A stretch of DNA of 64,000 nucleotides from Paraburkholderia guartelaensis (GCF_004353905.1 NZ_SMOD01000025.1:62001-126000), one strand, 5' to 3'; positions 40,298 through 49,872 are shown, numbered from the stretch's first letter. Notes: generated from the sequence alone by a model not told the origin. Numbers and translations are program-made.

Positions 40298-41308
40298 TCA
40301 AATGTCGGCGAGCGTCGAAACGAGAATCGCCTTGATCGTGTGCATGCGGTTTTCCGCCTGTTCGAAGGCCAGATTCAGCGGCGACTCGAACACTTCCTCG
40401 GTGACCTCGACGCCGCCCTTGAGCTCTGGATACTTGTCGGCGATCTGCTTGCCGATCACCGTCTCGCTGTTGTGGAACGCGGGCAGGCAGTGCATGAAGC
40501 GCGTATGCGGCGTTCCGCTCGCCTTCATGAGCGCCATGTTCACCTGATAGGGCAGCAGCGCCTTGATGCGCTCGCCCCACGCTTCCATGGGCTCGCCCAT
40601 CGAGACCCACACGTCGGTGTGCACGAAATCCACGTCCTTGACGGCGGCCTTGGGGTCCTCGGTCAGCAGGATGCGCGCGCCGCTTTCCTCCGCGAACTTC
40701 TTGCAGTCCGCTACGAGGTCGTCATGCGGCCAGAGCGACTTCGGCGCCGCGATGCGCACGTCCATGCCGAGCTTCGCGCCAATGAGCAGCAGCGAGTTGC
40801 CCATGTTGTTGCGGGCGTCGCCGAGATACGCGTAGCTGATCTGCGTGAGCGGCTTGTCCGAATGCTCGCGCATGGTGAGGACGTCGGCGAGCATTTGCGT
40901 GGGGTGGTATTCGTCGGTGAGGCCGTTGAACACCGGCACGCCCGCGAACTTCGCGAGTTCCTCGACGATATCCTGCTTGAAGCCGCGATACTCGATCGCA
41001 TCGTACATGCGGCCCAGCACGCGCGCCGTGTCCTTCATGCTTTCCTTGTGGCCGATCTGCGAGGAGGTCGGATCGATATAGGTGACGTTCGCACCCTGGT
41101 CGTAGGCCGCGACTTCGAACGCGCAGCGCGTGCGCGTGGAGGTCTTCTCGAAGATCAGCGCAATGTTGACGCCCTTGAGGTGTTGCTGCTCGGTCCCCGT
41201 GTATTTGGCGCGCTTGAGGTCGCGCGAGAGGTCGAGCAGATAACGCAGCTCGCGGGTGCTGTGGTGAATCAGACTAAGCAGGCTGCGGTTGCGCAGGTTG
41301 AAAGCCAT
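40298..41308 (-). CDS. arcB: Ornithine carbamoyltransferase, catabolic
   Basis: In the deiminase pathway ArcB converts citrulline and phosphate to ornithine and carbamoyl phosphate. The 336-residue protein has the carbamoyl-phosphate loop FEKTSTRTRCAFEVA, the second-substrate region VFNGLTDEYHPTQMLAD, and MHCLPAFHN with the catalytic Cys. The extended C-terminus and ILLTEDPKAAVKDVDFVHTDVWVSMGE resemble catabolic ArcB more than anabolic ArgF. ggag lies before the ATG. Catabolic use rests on its place between arcA and arcC. Confidence 0.95.
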   Translation of the reverse strand: MAFNLRNRSLLSLIHHSTRELRYLLDLSRDLKRAKYTGTEQQHLKGVNIALIFEKTSTRTRCAFEVAAYDQGANVTYIDPTSSQIGHKESMKDTARVLGRMYDAIEYRGFKQDIVEELAKFAGVPVFNGLTDEYHPTQMLADVLTMREHSDKPLTQISYAYLGDARNNMGNSLLLIGAKLGMDVRIAAPKSLWPHDDLVADCKKFAEESGARILLTEDPKAAVKDVDFVHTDVWVSMGEPMEAWGERIKALLPYQVNMALMKASGTPHTRFMHCLPAFHNSETVIGKQIADKYPELKGGVEVTEEVFESPLNLAFEQAENRMHTIKAILVSTLADI

Positions 41309-41357
41309 GTCGTTTCTCCGTTGCGGATGCAGTGGGAATGCGGATAGGGGGCGGCGC

Positions 41358-42614
41358 TCAGATATCGACGGCGTCGCGCACGATCGGGCAAGTCATGCAG
41401 TGGCCGCCGCCGCGCCCGCGGCCCAGTTCGCTTGCCGTGATCGTGATGACCTCCACGCCGGCCTTGCGCAGCAGCGTATTCGTATAGGTGTTGCGGTCGT
41501 AGCCAATCACGACGCCGGGCTCGACGCACACCACGTTGTTGCCGTCGTCCCATTGCTCGCGCTCGGCCGCGAACGCGTTGCCGCCGGTCTCGACGATGCG
41601 CAGGCTCTTCAAGCCCATCGCTTCGGCCACGACGTCCACGAAGGGCTTTTCCTCGCGGCGCAGGTCGAGCTTCGACGGGCTCTTGTCGTCGGGGCGAATC
41701 GAGAACGGCACGATTTCGTTGACCACCTCGGGGAAAATCGTCACGAGGTCGCGGTCGCAGAAGCTGAACACCGTATCGAGGTGCATGGCCGCGCGCGACT
41801 TGGGCAGCCCCGCCACGACGATGCGCTCGGCGCCGCCCTTGGCGAAGATGTTCTGCGCGAGCCGGCCGATCGCCTGGCGGCTCGTGCGCTCGCCCATGCC
41901 GATCAGCACGACGCGGTTGCCGATCGGCATCACGTCGCCGCCTTCGAGCGTGGCTGCGCCATGGTCCTCGTCGGGGTCGCCGTACCACACCTGGAAGTCC
42001 TTGCCCGCGAACTCGGGGTGATACCGGTAGATGGCCGTGGTGAGCAGCGTTTCCTGCCGGCGTGCCGGCCAGTACATCGGGTTGAGCGATACGCCGCCGT
42101 AGATCCAGCAGGTCGTGTCGCGCGTGAAGGTGCTGTTGGGCAGCGGCGCGAGCACGAAGCTCGAATAGCCCAGATAGCGGCGAAATTCCTTGAGGATCTT
42201 GCTTTGTTCGGTGTCCGGAATATCTTCGGCAACCACGCCGCCAATGAGGAATTCCGCGGTCTTGCGCGGCTCGAGCCCTTCGAGCCAGCTGCGCACCTCG
42301 CCGGCGAGCGAAACGCCCACGGTCTCGGGGCGAACCTTGCGATCGAGGATGTACTTGAGCCCTTCGGGGTGTTGCACCGTTTCCGTGAGCAGATTGTGCA
42401 TCTCGAGGACGTCCACGCCGCGTTCCCGCATCTTCGTCACGAAGTCGAAGTGGTCGCGCTTCGCCTGGCTGACCCAGATCACGTCGTCGTAAAGCAGCTC
42501 GTCGCAGTTGCTGGGCGTGAGGCGTTGATGTGCGAGACCCGGCGCGCACACCATGACCTTGCGCAGCTTGCCTGCCTCGGAATTGACGCCGAAGGCGACA
42601 GTGTCCGTACTCAT
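41358..42614 (-). CDS. arcA: Arginine deiminase
   Basis: ArcA hydrolyses arginine to citrulline and ammonia. The 418-residue length equals the usual bacterial enzyme. The catalytic residues are visible: ELLYDD near the N-terminus, FTRDTTCWI, the EGGDVMPIG segment with Glu and His context, and the nucleophilic Cys in GRGGGHCMTCPI near the end. Two adjacent in-frame ATGs exist (42617 and 42614). The second has 7-bp spacing from gaggag and gives the familiar MSTDT start. It lies 16 bp after arcD. Confidence 0.95.
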   Translation of the reverse strand: MSTDTVAFGVNSEAGKLRKVMVCAPGLAHQRLTPSNCDELLYDDVIWVSQAKRDHFDFVTKMRERGVDVLEMHNLLTETVQHPEGLKYILDRKVRPETVGVSLAGEVRSWLEGLEPRKTAEFLIGGVVAEDIPDTEQSKILKEFRRYLGYSSFVLAPLPNSTFTRDTTCWIYGGVSLNPMYWPARRQETLLTTAIYRYHPEFAGKDFQVWYGDPDEDHGAATLEGGDVMPIGNRVVLIGMGERTSRQAIGRLAQNIFAKGGAERIVVAGLPKSRAAMHLDTVFSFCDRDLVTIFPEVVNEIVPFSIRPDDKSPSKLDLRREEKPFVDVVAEAMGLKSLRIVETGGNAFAAEREQWDDGNNVVCVEPGVVIGYDRNTYTNTLLRKAGVEVITITASELGRGRGGGHCMTCPIVRDAVDI

Positions 42615-42630
42615 CATGAGACTCCTCGAA

Positions 42631-44112
42631 TCAGAGGGTGAGAAAGCCCTTGTACAGGCCGAAAGCCGCCAGCAATGCGCCAATCAGCACAGCGGCGAAA
42701 ACGAACTTCTCGATGTTGGTGAACACGGGCTGGCCGACCTCGCGTTTTGCGCGCGCGAACAGCACGATGCCCGGCGCGTAGAGCAACGCTGAGAGCAGCA
42801 CGTATTTGAGGCCGCCGGCGTAAATGAGCCAGACCGCATAGATCACCGCGATGCCCGCGATGACGAGGTCCTTGTTGCGCTCGCCACTATCGGCCTCATA
42901 CGTTTCTCCGCGCACCGCGAGCAGGAATGCATAGGCTGCCGACCAGAAGTAGGGCAGCAGGATCATTGAGGTCGCGAGATAGATGAGCGAGAGATACGTG
43001 CCCTTCGAGAACAGCGTGATGACGAGGAAGATCTGCACCATGCCGTTCGTGAGCCACAACGCGTTGGCCGGCACGTGCTTCGCGTTTTCCTTGCGCAGGA
43101 AGTTAGGCATCGTGTGGTCGCGCGCGGCCGAAAAGATGATTTCGGCGCACAGCAGCACCCATGAGAGCAGCGCGCCCGCGAGCGACACGACGAGCCCCAC
43201 GCTGATGAGAATCGCGCCCCAGTGGCCAACCACGTTTTCGAGTACGCCCGCCATCGAGGGGTTCTGCAGGGCCGCGAGCTTGGGCTGCGTGAGCACGCCG
43301 AGCGACAGCACGTTCACGAGCACGAGCAGCAGCAGCACGCCGACGAAACCGATGACCGTGGCCTTGCCGACATCGGTGCGCTTCTCCGCGCGCGCGGAGA
43401 AGATGCTCGCGCCTTCAATGCCGATGAAGACCCAGACGGTCACGAGCATCATGCCGCGGACCTGATTCGTCACGCTGCCGAGCTTGGGATTCATTTGTCC
43501 CCAGAAGTCGGCCGTGAAGACGCTGGAGCGGAACGCGAACGCGCAGATCACGATGAAGAGACAGAGCGGCACCAGCTTTGCGACCGTGGTGATCTGGTTG
43601 ACGATCGCGGCCTCCTTGATGCCCCGCAGCACGAGAAAGTGCAACGCCCAGAGCAGCACCGAGGCGCAGATGATGGAGATCGGCGTGTTGCCCTCGCCGA
43701 ACACCGGGAAGAAGTAGCCGAGCGTACTGAACAGGAGAACGAAGTAGCCGACGTTGCCGAGCCACGCGCTGATCCAGTAGCCCCATGCGGAGCCGAAGCC
43801 CATGTAGTCGCCGAAGCCGGCTTTTGCGAAGGCGTAGACGCCGCCATCGAGTTCGGGCTTGCGCACGGCCAGCGACTGGAACACGAACGCGAGCATGAGC
43901 ATGCCGACCGCGGTAATCGCCCAGCCGATCAGCACTGCACCGGCGTCGGCACTGGCCGCCATGTTTTGCGGCAGGGAAAAGATACCGCCGCCCACCATCG
44001 AGCCCACGACGAGGGCGGTGAGTGCGCCGAGGCGAAGCCTGTTGGCGGCGGCCGGTGTGGCGGTGCTGTCGGGCTTGGCGGCGGGGTGAGGCGTAGACGT
44101 CGATTCGGACAT
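42631..44112 (-). CDS. arcD: Arginine:ornithine antiporter
   Basis: ArcD exchanges external arginine for internal ornithine and is an APC-superfamily permease of the inner membrane. The 493-residue protein has about 13 hydrophobic segments after an N-terminal Thr/Ala-rich tail. It shows the family's GSMVGGGIFSLPQNMA in TM1, LDGGVYAFAKAGFGDYMGF and the GIEGASIFSARAEKR loop. aggag lies 8 bp before the ATG. It heads the operon arcDABC, the same order as in Pseudomonas aeruginosa. The promoter should lie in the 600-bp upstream gap; no FNR/ANR box was found there. Confidence 0.94.
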   Translation of the reverse strand: MSESTSTPHPAAKPDSTATPAAANRLRLGALTALVVGSMVGGGIFSLPQNMAASADAGAVLIGWAITAVGMLMLAFVFQSLAVRKPELDGGVYAFAKAGFGDYMGFGSAWGYWISAWLGNVGYFVLLFSTLGYFFPVFGEGNTPISIICASVLLWALHFLVLRGIKEAAIVNQITTVAKLVPLCLFIVICAFAFRSSVFTADFWGQMNPKLGSVTNQVRGMMLVTVWVFIGIEGASIFSARAEKRTDVGKATVIGFVGVLLLLVLVNVLSLGVLTQPKLAALQNPSMAGVLENVVGHWGAILISVGLVVSLAGALLSWVLLCAEIIFSAARDHTMPNFLRKENAKHVPANALWLTNGMVQIFLVITLFSKGTYLSLIYLATSMILLPYFWSAAYAFLLAVRGETYEADSGERNKDLVIAGIAVIYAVWLIYAGGLKYVLLSALLYAPGIVLFARAKREVGQPVFTNIEKFVFAAVLIGALLAAFGLYKGFLTL

Positions 44113-44241
44113 GCGCGATCTCCTGTACGAGCCGGCTGGGTTGCAGATCTCGCGCTGCGCGCGAGCCCATCAACATGCTTGTGCCTGAGTCTGCAGCGCG
44201 GATCGCATGCCGCGAGAGCGGAACCCGTGCCGCTACGCGCC

Positions 44242-44268
44242 CAATCTGATATGGGGCGCGCAATCTGA
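44242..44268. repeat. CAATCTGA direct repeats upstream of arcD
   Basis: CAATCTGA occurs at 44242-44249 and 44261-44268, start-to-start 19 bp, each preceded by a GCGC-type sequence, about 130-155 bp before the arcD start. The near two-turn spacing suggests a regulator binding to one DNA face. The regulator is unknown. Confidence 0.4.
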
Positions 44269-44468
44269 CAATAAGACCTTGGTCCGATAGAGAGAGGCGA
44301 ATCGGCGGGAATTAGCCAAATTAAAGGCGTCAGTGGATTGCAGTTTTATGACGGGCCTTATGCTAATTGCGTACCGAATAGGCCGTATGCCGGACTTTCC
44401 CGGTACAACAGGCTTTGCGCGGCGCAACGTAAATTAGCGGTTCGATCTATTTGTGCAGGCAACTCGCA

Positions 44469-44566
44469 TGTGAATTTCGATTAATCTTAGATTAAATCGG
44501 GAAGCAAAATATTGATCGCGCGTAAGTGTTCAATTACCTCTTTTATTCGAATTATTGGAAATAATT
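44469..44566. promoter_or_regulatory. AT-rich regulatory patch with two palindromes and an ARG-box-like site
   Basis: TGTGAATTTCGATTAATC (44469-44486) resembles the ArgR box (TNTGAAT-W4-ATTCANW) with few mismatches. It overlaps the palindrome TTAATC-TTA-GATTAA (44481-44495). A second palindrome, AATTATT-GGA-AATAATT, lies at 44550-44566. Both have a 3-bp spacer. The site lies 370 bp from arcD and 230 bp from the acetoacetyl-CoA synthetase start, so which gene is controlled is open. Confidence 0.4.
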
Positions 44567-44717
44567 GCAAATTGACGTGCCATTACGCGCGACGTTATCG
44601 GACATCATTACGCGCGAACGCGATTGGGAACCTTCCACTGGTTTCCCTGAATTGTTCGACGTGCACCGGCTCCGGCACCATTAGGTCAAACGAACCCGCA
44701 CGAGCCCACGCAACGAG

Positions 44718-46712
44718 ATGAACGAAACCGTTCCCGCATCCGCTCCGGCCTGGACGCCAACGCCGCAACAGGTCGAATCAGCCCGCATTACCCGGTTCAT
44801 GAAGTGGCTAGGCGAGACGCGCGGTCTCGCGTTCGACGATTACGACGCGCTATGGCGTTGGTCTGTAGACGACGTCGACGCTTTCTGGTGCGCGCTGTGG
44901 GACTGGGCGCACATTCCCTCGCGTGAGCCGCGCGGCGTGGCGCTTGCCGATGCGACGATGCCCGGCGCGCGCTGGTTTCCCGGTGTCGAACTGAACTACA
45001 TCGAGCGGGCCTTTCAGCTCGCGAGCGATGCGCGGCCCGCGATCGTTTCGCAAAGCGAGAGCGGCCCAATGGCGGGGCGCACGCGCGAATTGAGCTGGGC
45101 GGAGCTGCGCCGCCAGGTCGCGGCCTGCGCAGCGACGCTGCGGCGCATGGGCGTGACGCGCGGCGACCGCGTGGCGGCGTTCATGCCGAACACGCCCGAA
45201 ACCGTCGTGGCATTTCTCGCCACGGCGAGCGTGGGCGCGATCTGGTCGGTGTGCTCGCCCGACATGGGGCCGCTCGCGGTGCTCGACCGCTTCCGGCAAA
45301 TCGAGCCGAAGGTGCTGTTCGCCGTGGACGGCTATCGCTACGGCGGCAAGCCGCACGACCGGCGCGAGCTGATTCACCATCTGCTGCGCGAGTTGCCGAG
45401 CGTGGCGCACCTCGTGTTCGTCCCGCAACTCGACACGGACGCCGACGTGAAGGCGTACCCGCAGGCCACGGCATGGCGTGACGCGATCGCTGGAAACGTC
45501 CCGCTCGAAATCGAACACGTGCCGTTCGATCATCCGTTGTGGATCGTCTATTCGTCGGGCACGACGGGCATGCCCAAGGCCATCGTGCATTCGCACGGCG
45601 GCATCGTGGTGGAGCACGTGAAGCTCACCGCGCTGCATCTCGACCTGAGCCCGGGCGACCGGTTCCACTGGTACGCGAGCACGAACTGGATCATGTGGAA
45701 CTGCCAGGTGGGCGGCCTGCTCGCGGGCGCGACGCTCTGCCTCTACGACGGCAACCCCACGTACCCCGACGCGCAGGCGCTGTGGCGCTTCGTGGGCGAG
45801 ACGGGCGTGACGTTCTTCGGCGCGGGCGCGGCGTATTTCCAGGGGTGCCTGAAGGCCGGCGTCGAGCCGCGTGCGGCGGCGGATCTCTCGCGCCTGCGCG
45901 CGGTCGGCTCGACCGGCTCGCCGCTGCCGCCCGAGGCGTATGCGTGGATACTCGAGCAGGTGGGGCCCGTCTGGATCGACGCGATTTCGGGCGGCACCGA
46001 CTTCGCGGGCTGCTTCCTCGCCGGTGTGCCGACCTTGCCGGTCTATCTCGGCGAAATGCAGTGCCGGTGCCTTGGCGCACGCGTCGAGGCATTCGATGAA
46101 GCCGGGCACGCGCGCATCGACGAGGTCGGCGAACTCGTATGTACCGCGCCCATGCCTTCGATGCCGCTTTACTTCTGGCGCGACGAAGCGAACCGGCGCT
46201 ACCGCGAAAGTTACTTCGACATGTTTCCTGGCATCTGGCGCCACGGCGACTGGCTGCGCATCACGCCCCGCGGCGGCGCAGTCATCTACGGCCGCTCGGA
46301 CGCCACCATCAACCGCCACGGCATCCGCATGGGCACGAGCGAGCTGTATCGCGCGGTGGAGTCGGTGCCCGAGGTGCTCGACAGCCTCGTGGTCGATCTG
46401 GAGTACCTGGGGCGCAGTTCGTCGATGCCGCTCTTCGTGGTGTTGCGCCCGGGTGTCGATCTGAGCGACGCGCTCGCGCAGCGCATTCGCGCGCGCGTGC
46501 GCGAGGCGCTCTCGGCGCGCCACGTGCCCGATGAGATCCATCAGGTTCAAGCCGTTCCGCGCACGCTGTCGGGCAAGAAGATGGAGGTGCCGATCAAGCG
46601 GCTCCTGCTCGGGCAGCCGCTCGAGAAAGTGGCCAATCCGGACACCATGGCCAACCCGGAAAGCCTCGCGTGGTTCGATGCATTTGCGCGGACGAGGGGA
46701 GGAGCAGCGTGA
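44718..46712 (+). CDS. Acetoacetate--CoA ligase (acetoacetyl-CoA synthetase)
   Basis: This ANL-superfamily enzyme activates acetoacetate to acetoacetyl-CoA, linking ketone-body or polyhydroxybutyrate breakdown to central metabolism. The 664-residue length and the N-terminal domain (DDYDALWRWSVDDVDAFWCALWDW, then ELNYIERAF) are those of AacS. Motifs are YSSGTTGMPKAIVHSHGG (A3), GSTGSPLPPEAYAW and GGTDFAGCF (A4-A5), FPGIWRHGDWLRITPRGG (A7), GRSDATINRHGIRMG (A8) and the catalytic Lys in TLSGKKMEVPIK (A10). The Shine-Dalgarno is weak. It ends 79 bp before the AraC-type gene. Confidence 0.93.
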   Translation: MNETVPASAPAWTPTPQQVESARITRFMKWLGETRGLAFDDYDALWRWSVDDVDAFWCALWDWAHIPSREPRGVALADATMPGARWFPGVELNYIERAFQLASDARPAIVSQSESGPMAGRTRELSWAELRRQVAACAATLRRMGVTRGDRVAAFMPNTPETVVAFLATASVGAIWSVCSPDMGPLAVLDRFRQIEPKVLFAVDGYRYGGKPHDRRELIHHLLRELPSVAHLVFVPQLDTDADVKAYPQATAWRDAIAGNVPLEIEHVPFDHPLWIVYSSGTTGMPKAIVHSHGGIVVEHVKLTALHLDLSPGDRFHWYASTNWIMWNCQVGGLLAGATLCLYDGNPTYPDAQALWRFVGETGVTFFGAGAAYFQGCLKAGVEPRAAADLSRLRAVGSTGSPLPPEAYAWILEQVGPVWIDAISGGTDFAGCFLAGVPTLPVYLGEMQCRCLGARVEAFDEAGHARIDEVGELVCTAPMPSMPLYFWRDEANRRYRESYFDMFPGIWRHGDWLRITPRGGAVIYGRSDATINRHGIRMGTSELYRAVESVPEVLDSLVVDLEYLGRSSSMPLFVVLRPGVDLSDALAQRIRARVREALSARHVPDEIHQVQAVPRTLSGKKMEVPIKRLLLGQPLEKVANPDTMANPESLAWFDAFARTRGGAA

Positions 46713-46791
46713 TTTTGGCCGCGCCGATTTAGAATGGCGCGCGGGCCGACGCCTACGTCTGCCCGTTTCCGCGGCCTTCCATCGTCAATGC

Positions 46792-47796
46792 ATGCCATCG
46801 CCTAGCGCCACCGTTCCCATCTCGCTCGTCAACGGCTTTCTCGCCGGCGCGGGCGCCGAGCCCGCCGTGATCCGCCGCTATCTCAACGAGGCGGGCATCG
46901 CGCTGGAACTGCTCGCCAAGCCGGGCGGCCGTGTGACGGAAGAGCAGTTCTCCACGCTCTACCAGACGCTCGCCATCGAACTCGACGACGAGATGCCCGG
47001 TATCTTCAGCCGGCCGCTGCGCAGCGGCACGCTCAAGTTTCTCTGCCTGAGCCTGCTCGATGCGCGCAACCTCGAAACGGCGCTGCATCGCTTCGACCAG
47101 TTCTTCCACATCGTGCTCGACGATTTCCGGCTCGAATCGCGCCGCCAGGGGCTGGTGGCCCAGGTGGCATTACGCGCCAACACGGCGTACGGCGCGATCG
47201 GGCCGCTCGGGCAGGAACTGACGCTCAAGCTCGCTCACGGCGTGTCGTCCTGGCTGATCGGCCAGCGCATTCCGCTGCTGCAGGTCGATTTCGCCTGCGC
47301 GCAGCCGCCGCACGCGCTCGATCACCGCTATTTCTTCTCGGGTCCCGTGCGCTTTGGCTGCGAAGCCACGCTGATGCGCTTCAGCGCGGCCTATCTCGAC
47401 ATGCCGATCCGGCAGAGCAAGCGCAACCTGCGCGCGTTTCTCGCGCGCTCGCCCGGCGACTGGATCTTCGAGACCTTCAGCGAGCAACTCGTGAGCCACA
47501 GCGTGCGCCAGTACCTCGCCGCGCAACTGCCCGATCTGCCGACCATTGAAGAGGCGGCCGACAACTTGCACTGCTCGGTGCGCACGCTCTGTCGGCGCCT
47601 CGCCGGCGAGGAGACCACCTTCCAGGCGCTCAAGGACGAACTGCGCCGCGACGTGGCGATCCAGCGCCTCACCGACACCCAGGACACGATTGCGGCCATT
47701 GGCGGCGATCTGGGTTTCGACGACCCCAGCGCCTTTCACCGCGCCTTTCGCCACTGGACGGGCAGCACGCCCGGCACCTACCGGCGCCGAGGCTGA
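46792..47796 (+). CDS. AraC-family transcriptional regulator
   Basis: A 334-residue regulator with an N-terminal ligand-binding domain of the Arabinose_bd type (about residues 15-200; RPLRSGTLKFLCLSLLDARNLETAL) and a C-terminal double helix-turn-helix (about 230-330). The second HTH matches the AraC signature with IAAIGGDLGFDDPSAFHRAFRHWTGSTPGTYR. ATG 46792 is used; the frame is open far upstream but into the end of the ligase gene. It lies between the acetoacetyl-CoA ligase and acyl-CoA dehydrogenase genes and probably responds to a fatty-acid-related metabolite. Confidence 0.9.
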   Translation: MPSPSATVPISLVNGFLAGAGAEPAVIRRYLNEAGIALELLAKPGGRVTEEQFSTLYQTLAIELDDEMPGIFSRPLRSGTLKFLCLSLLDARNLETALHRFDQFFHIVLDDFRLESRRQGLVAQVALRANTAYGAIGPLGQELTLKLAHGVSSWLIGQRIPLLQVDFACAQPPHALDHRYFFSGPVRFGCEATLMRFSAAYLDMPIRQSKRNLRAFLARSPGDWIFETFSEQLVSHSVRQYLAAQLPDLPTIEEAADNLHCSVRTLCRRLAGEETTFQALKDELRRDVAIQRLTDTQDTIAAIGGDLGFDDPSAFHRAFRHWTGSTPGTYRRRG

Positions 47797-47837
47797 GCGG
47801 CTGGACGCCTGAGCGTCGCCCGGCGCAAAGTCGGGTC

Positions 47838-47858
47838 GCCCACCCATGATGGGTGGGC
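47838..47858. promoter_or_regulatory. Perfect 21-bp inverted repeat
   Basis: GCCCACCCAT-G-ATGGGTGGGC has 10-bp arms and a 1-bp centre. It starts 42 bp after the AraC-type stop and 200 bp before the acyl-CoA dehydrogenase start. No T run follows, and the 1-nt loop is poor for an RNA hairpin, so a DNA operator is more likely than a terminator. Confidence 0.5.
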
Positions 47859-48038
47859 ACAGCAGCCGATAACGTGGCCAGAATTGTCACCATGTGGTCC
47901 GGTTTGGACAGTGGTTTGGTGACCGATTGACGCTACGATCCGTCCTGTACTGCCGCAAGGTGGCCACCCAGGTACCCCTGGTAATCCTGGCCCGGCGGCG
48001 AATCCATTTTGACCCCTGAGTGACTGGAAGGACCGATC

Positions 48039-49829
48039 ATGAGCTACAACGCCCCCGTCAAGGACATGCTGTTCGTGCTGAAAGAGCTGGCCGGCATCGA
48101 CGCCGTCGCAACCCTGCCGGGTTTCGAAGACGCTGGTTTCGACACTGCGCAAGCCGTGCTCGACGAGTGCGCGAAGCTCTCCGGCGAAGTCATCGCGCCG
48201 CTGAACGTGGAAGGCGACCGCGCGCCCAGCAGCTGGCGCGACGGCGAGGTCACGGCGACGCCTGGCTTCGCGGGGGCGTTCCGCCAGTATGTCGAGGGCG
48301 GCTGGCAGGGGCTGCAGCATCCGTCCGAATTCGGCGGCCAGGCGCTGCCCAAGCTTATCGCCACGCCTTGCATCGAAATGCTCAACGCGGCGAACCTCTC
48401 GTTCGCGCTGTGCCCGCTGCTGACCGACGGCGCGATCGAGGCGCTGCTCACCGCGGGCAGCGACGAGTTGAAGGCGCGCTACGTGCCGAAGCTCATCTCG
48501 GGCGACTGGACCGGCACGATGAACCTCACCGAACCGCAGGCCGGCTCCGACCTCGCCCTGGTGCGCTCGCGCGCCGAGCCGCAGGGCGACGGCACGTACA
48601 AGGTCTTCGGCACGAAGATCTTCATCACGTGGGGCGAGCACGACATGGCGGAGAACATCGTTCACCTCGTGCTGGCGCGCACGCCCAGCGCGCCCGAAGG
48701 CGTGAAAGGCATCTCGCTCTTCGTCGTGCCGAAGTTCCTCGTCAACGATGACGGCTCGCTCGGCGCGCGCAACGACGTGCATTGCGTATCGATCGAACAC
48801 AAGCTCGGCATCAAGGCGAGCCCGACGGCCGTGCTCCAGTACGGCGATCACGGCGGCGCGATCGGCTACCTCGTGGGCGAGGAGAATCGCGGCCTCGAAT
48901 ACATGTTCATCATGATGAACGCGGCGCGCTTCGGCGTGGGCATGCAGGGCGTGGGCGTGGCGGACAGCGCGTACCAGAAGGCCGTGGCGTACGCGAAGGA
49001 GCGTGTGCAGAGCCGCCCCGTGGACGGCTCGCTCAAGCAGTCGGCGACCATCATCCATCATCCGGACGTGCGCCGCATGCTGGGTTCGATGCGCGCGATG
49101 ACCGAGGGCGCACGAGCGCTCGCGTATGTCGCAGCCGCCTATAGCGACCATGCTCACTACCACGCCGACCCTGAAGTGCGCGCGCGCAATCTCGCGATCT
49201 ACGAATTCCTCGTGCCGATCGTGAAGGGCTGGAGCACCGAAATGGTCAACGAGGTGACGAGCCTTGGCGTCCAGGTGCATGGCGGCATGGGCTTCATCGA
49301 GGAAACGGGTGCGGCCCAGTACTACCGCGATGGGCGCATTCTCGCCATCTACGAAGGCACCACGGCGATCCAGGCGAACGACCTGGTGGGCCGCAAGACG
49401 ATGCGCGACGGCGGCGCGGTTGCGAAGGCGCTGCTTGGCGAGATCGCTCGGACTGCTGAGGAACTGGGCCAGGCCGGCGGCGCGGCCGCGGCATCGATGC
49501 GCGAGCAGCTGGAGAAGGGCGCGCGCTCACTGGCGAATGTCGTCGATTACGTGGTTGCGAACGTCAAGCGCGACCCGAACGCGGTGTTCGCGGGCAGCGT
49601 GCCGTATCTCAAGCTCGCGGGCATCGTGCTGTGCGGCTGGCAAATGGCGCGCGCGCTGCTCGTCGCGCAACGCGAACTCGCGAACGACGCCGAGTTTTAC
49701 GGCGCGAAGATCGCGATCGCGCAGTTCTACGCCGAGCACATTCTCGCGCAGGCAGGCGGCCTCGAGACGTCGATCCTGGCCGCAAAGGGCGACGCGGGCG
49801 TGCTCGCGCTGAACGAAGTGCAGTTTTGA
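48039..49829 (+). CDS. Acyl-CoA dehydrogenase (C-terminal-extended type)
   Basis: A 596-residue FAD enzyme that introduces the alpha-beta double bond in acyl-CoA and passes electrons to ETF. The extra length and C-terminal domain match the DmdC/FadE-like long form. Blocks are MNLTEPQAGSDLA, FGTKIFITWGEHDM, GLEYMFIMMNAARFGVGMQGVG and QVHGGMGFIEETGAAQYYRDGRILAIYEGTTAIQANDL, the last a strong family signature. A gaaggac stretch precedes the ATG. ETF-ubiquinone oxidoreductase follows 43 bp later, so substrate oxidation and quinone reduction are encoded together. Confidence 0.94.
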   Translation: MSYNAPVKDMLFVLKELAGIDAVATLPGFEDAGFDTAQAVLDECAKLSGEVIAPLNVEGDRAPSSWRDGEVTATPGFAGAFRQYVEGGWQGLQHPSEFGGQALPKLIATPCIEMLNAANLSFALCPLLTDGAIEALLTAGSDELKARYVPKLISGDWTGTMNLTEPQAGSDLALVRSRAEPQGDGTYKVFGTKIFITWGEHDMAENIVHLVLARTPSAPEGVKGISLFVVPKFLVNDDGSLGARNDVHCVSIEHKLGIKASPTAVLQYGDHGGAIGYLVGEENRGLEYMFIMMNAARFGVGMQGVGVADSAYQKAVAYAKERVQSRPVDGSLKQSATIIHHPDVRRMLGSMRAMTEGARALAYVAAAYSDHAHYHADPEVRARNLAIYEFLVPIVKGWSTEMVNEVTSLGVQVHGGMGFIEETGAAQYYRDGRILAIYEGTTAIQANDLVGRKTMRDGGAVAKALLGEIARTAEELGQAGGAAAASMREQLEKGARSLANVVDYVVANVKRDPNAVFAGSVPYLKLAGIVLCGWQMARALLVAQRELANDAEFYGAKIAIAQFYAEHILAQAGGLETSILAAKGDAGVLALNEVQF

Positions 49830-49872
49830 TCGGGCGGCTTAGGGCGCTCAGTTAGCAAGGAAGGAAGAGGAT

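Larger units (their letters stand above)
44113..44717. other. Divergent intergenic region arcD / acetoacetyl-CoA synthetase
   Basis: 605 bp without a gene, noticeably AT-rich between about 44300 and 44600. It must hold promoters for both directions. It contains a CAATCTGA direct repeat near arcD and two short palindromes farther away, listed separately. No RNA gene was recognised. Confidence 0.6.

Noticed and set aside
44113..44717. FNR/ANR box for arcDABC
   Set aside because: Only isolated half-sites (ttgat) were found; no TTGAT-N4-ATCAA arrangement exists within the gap.
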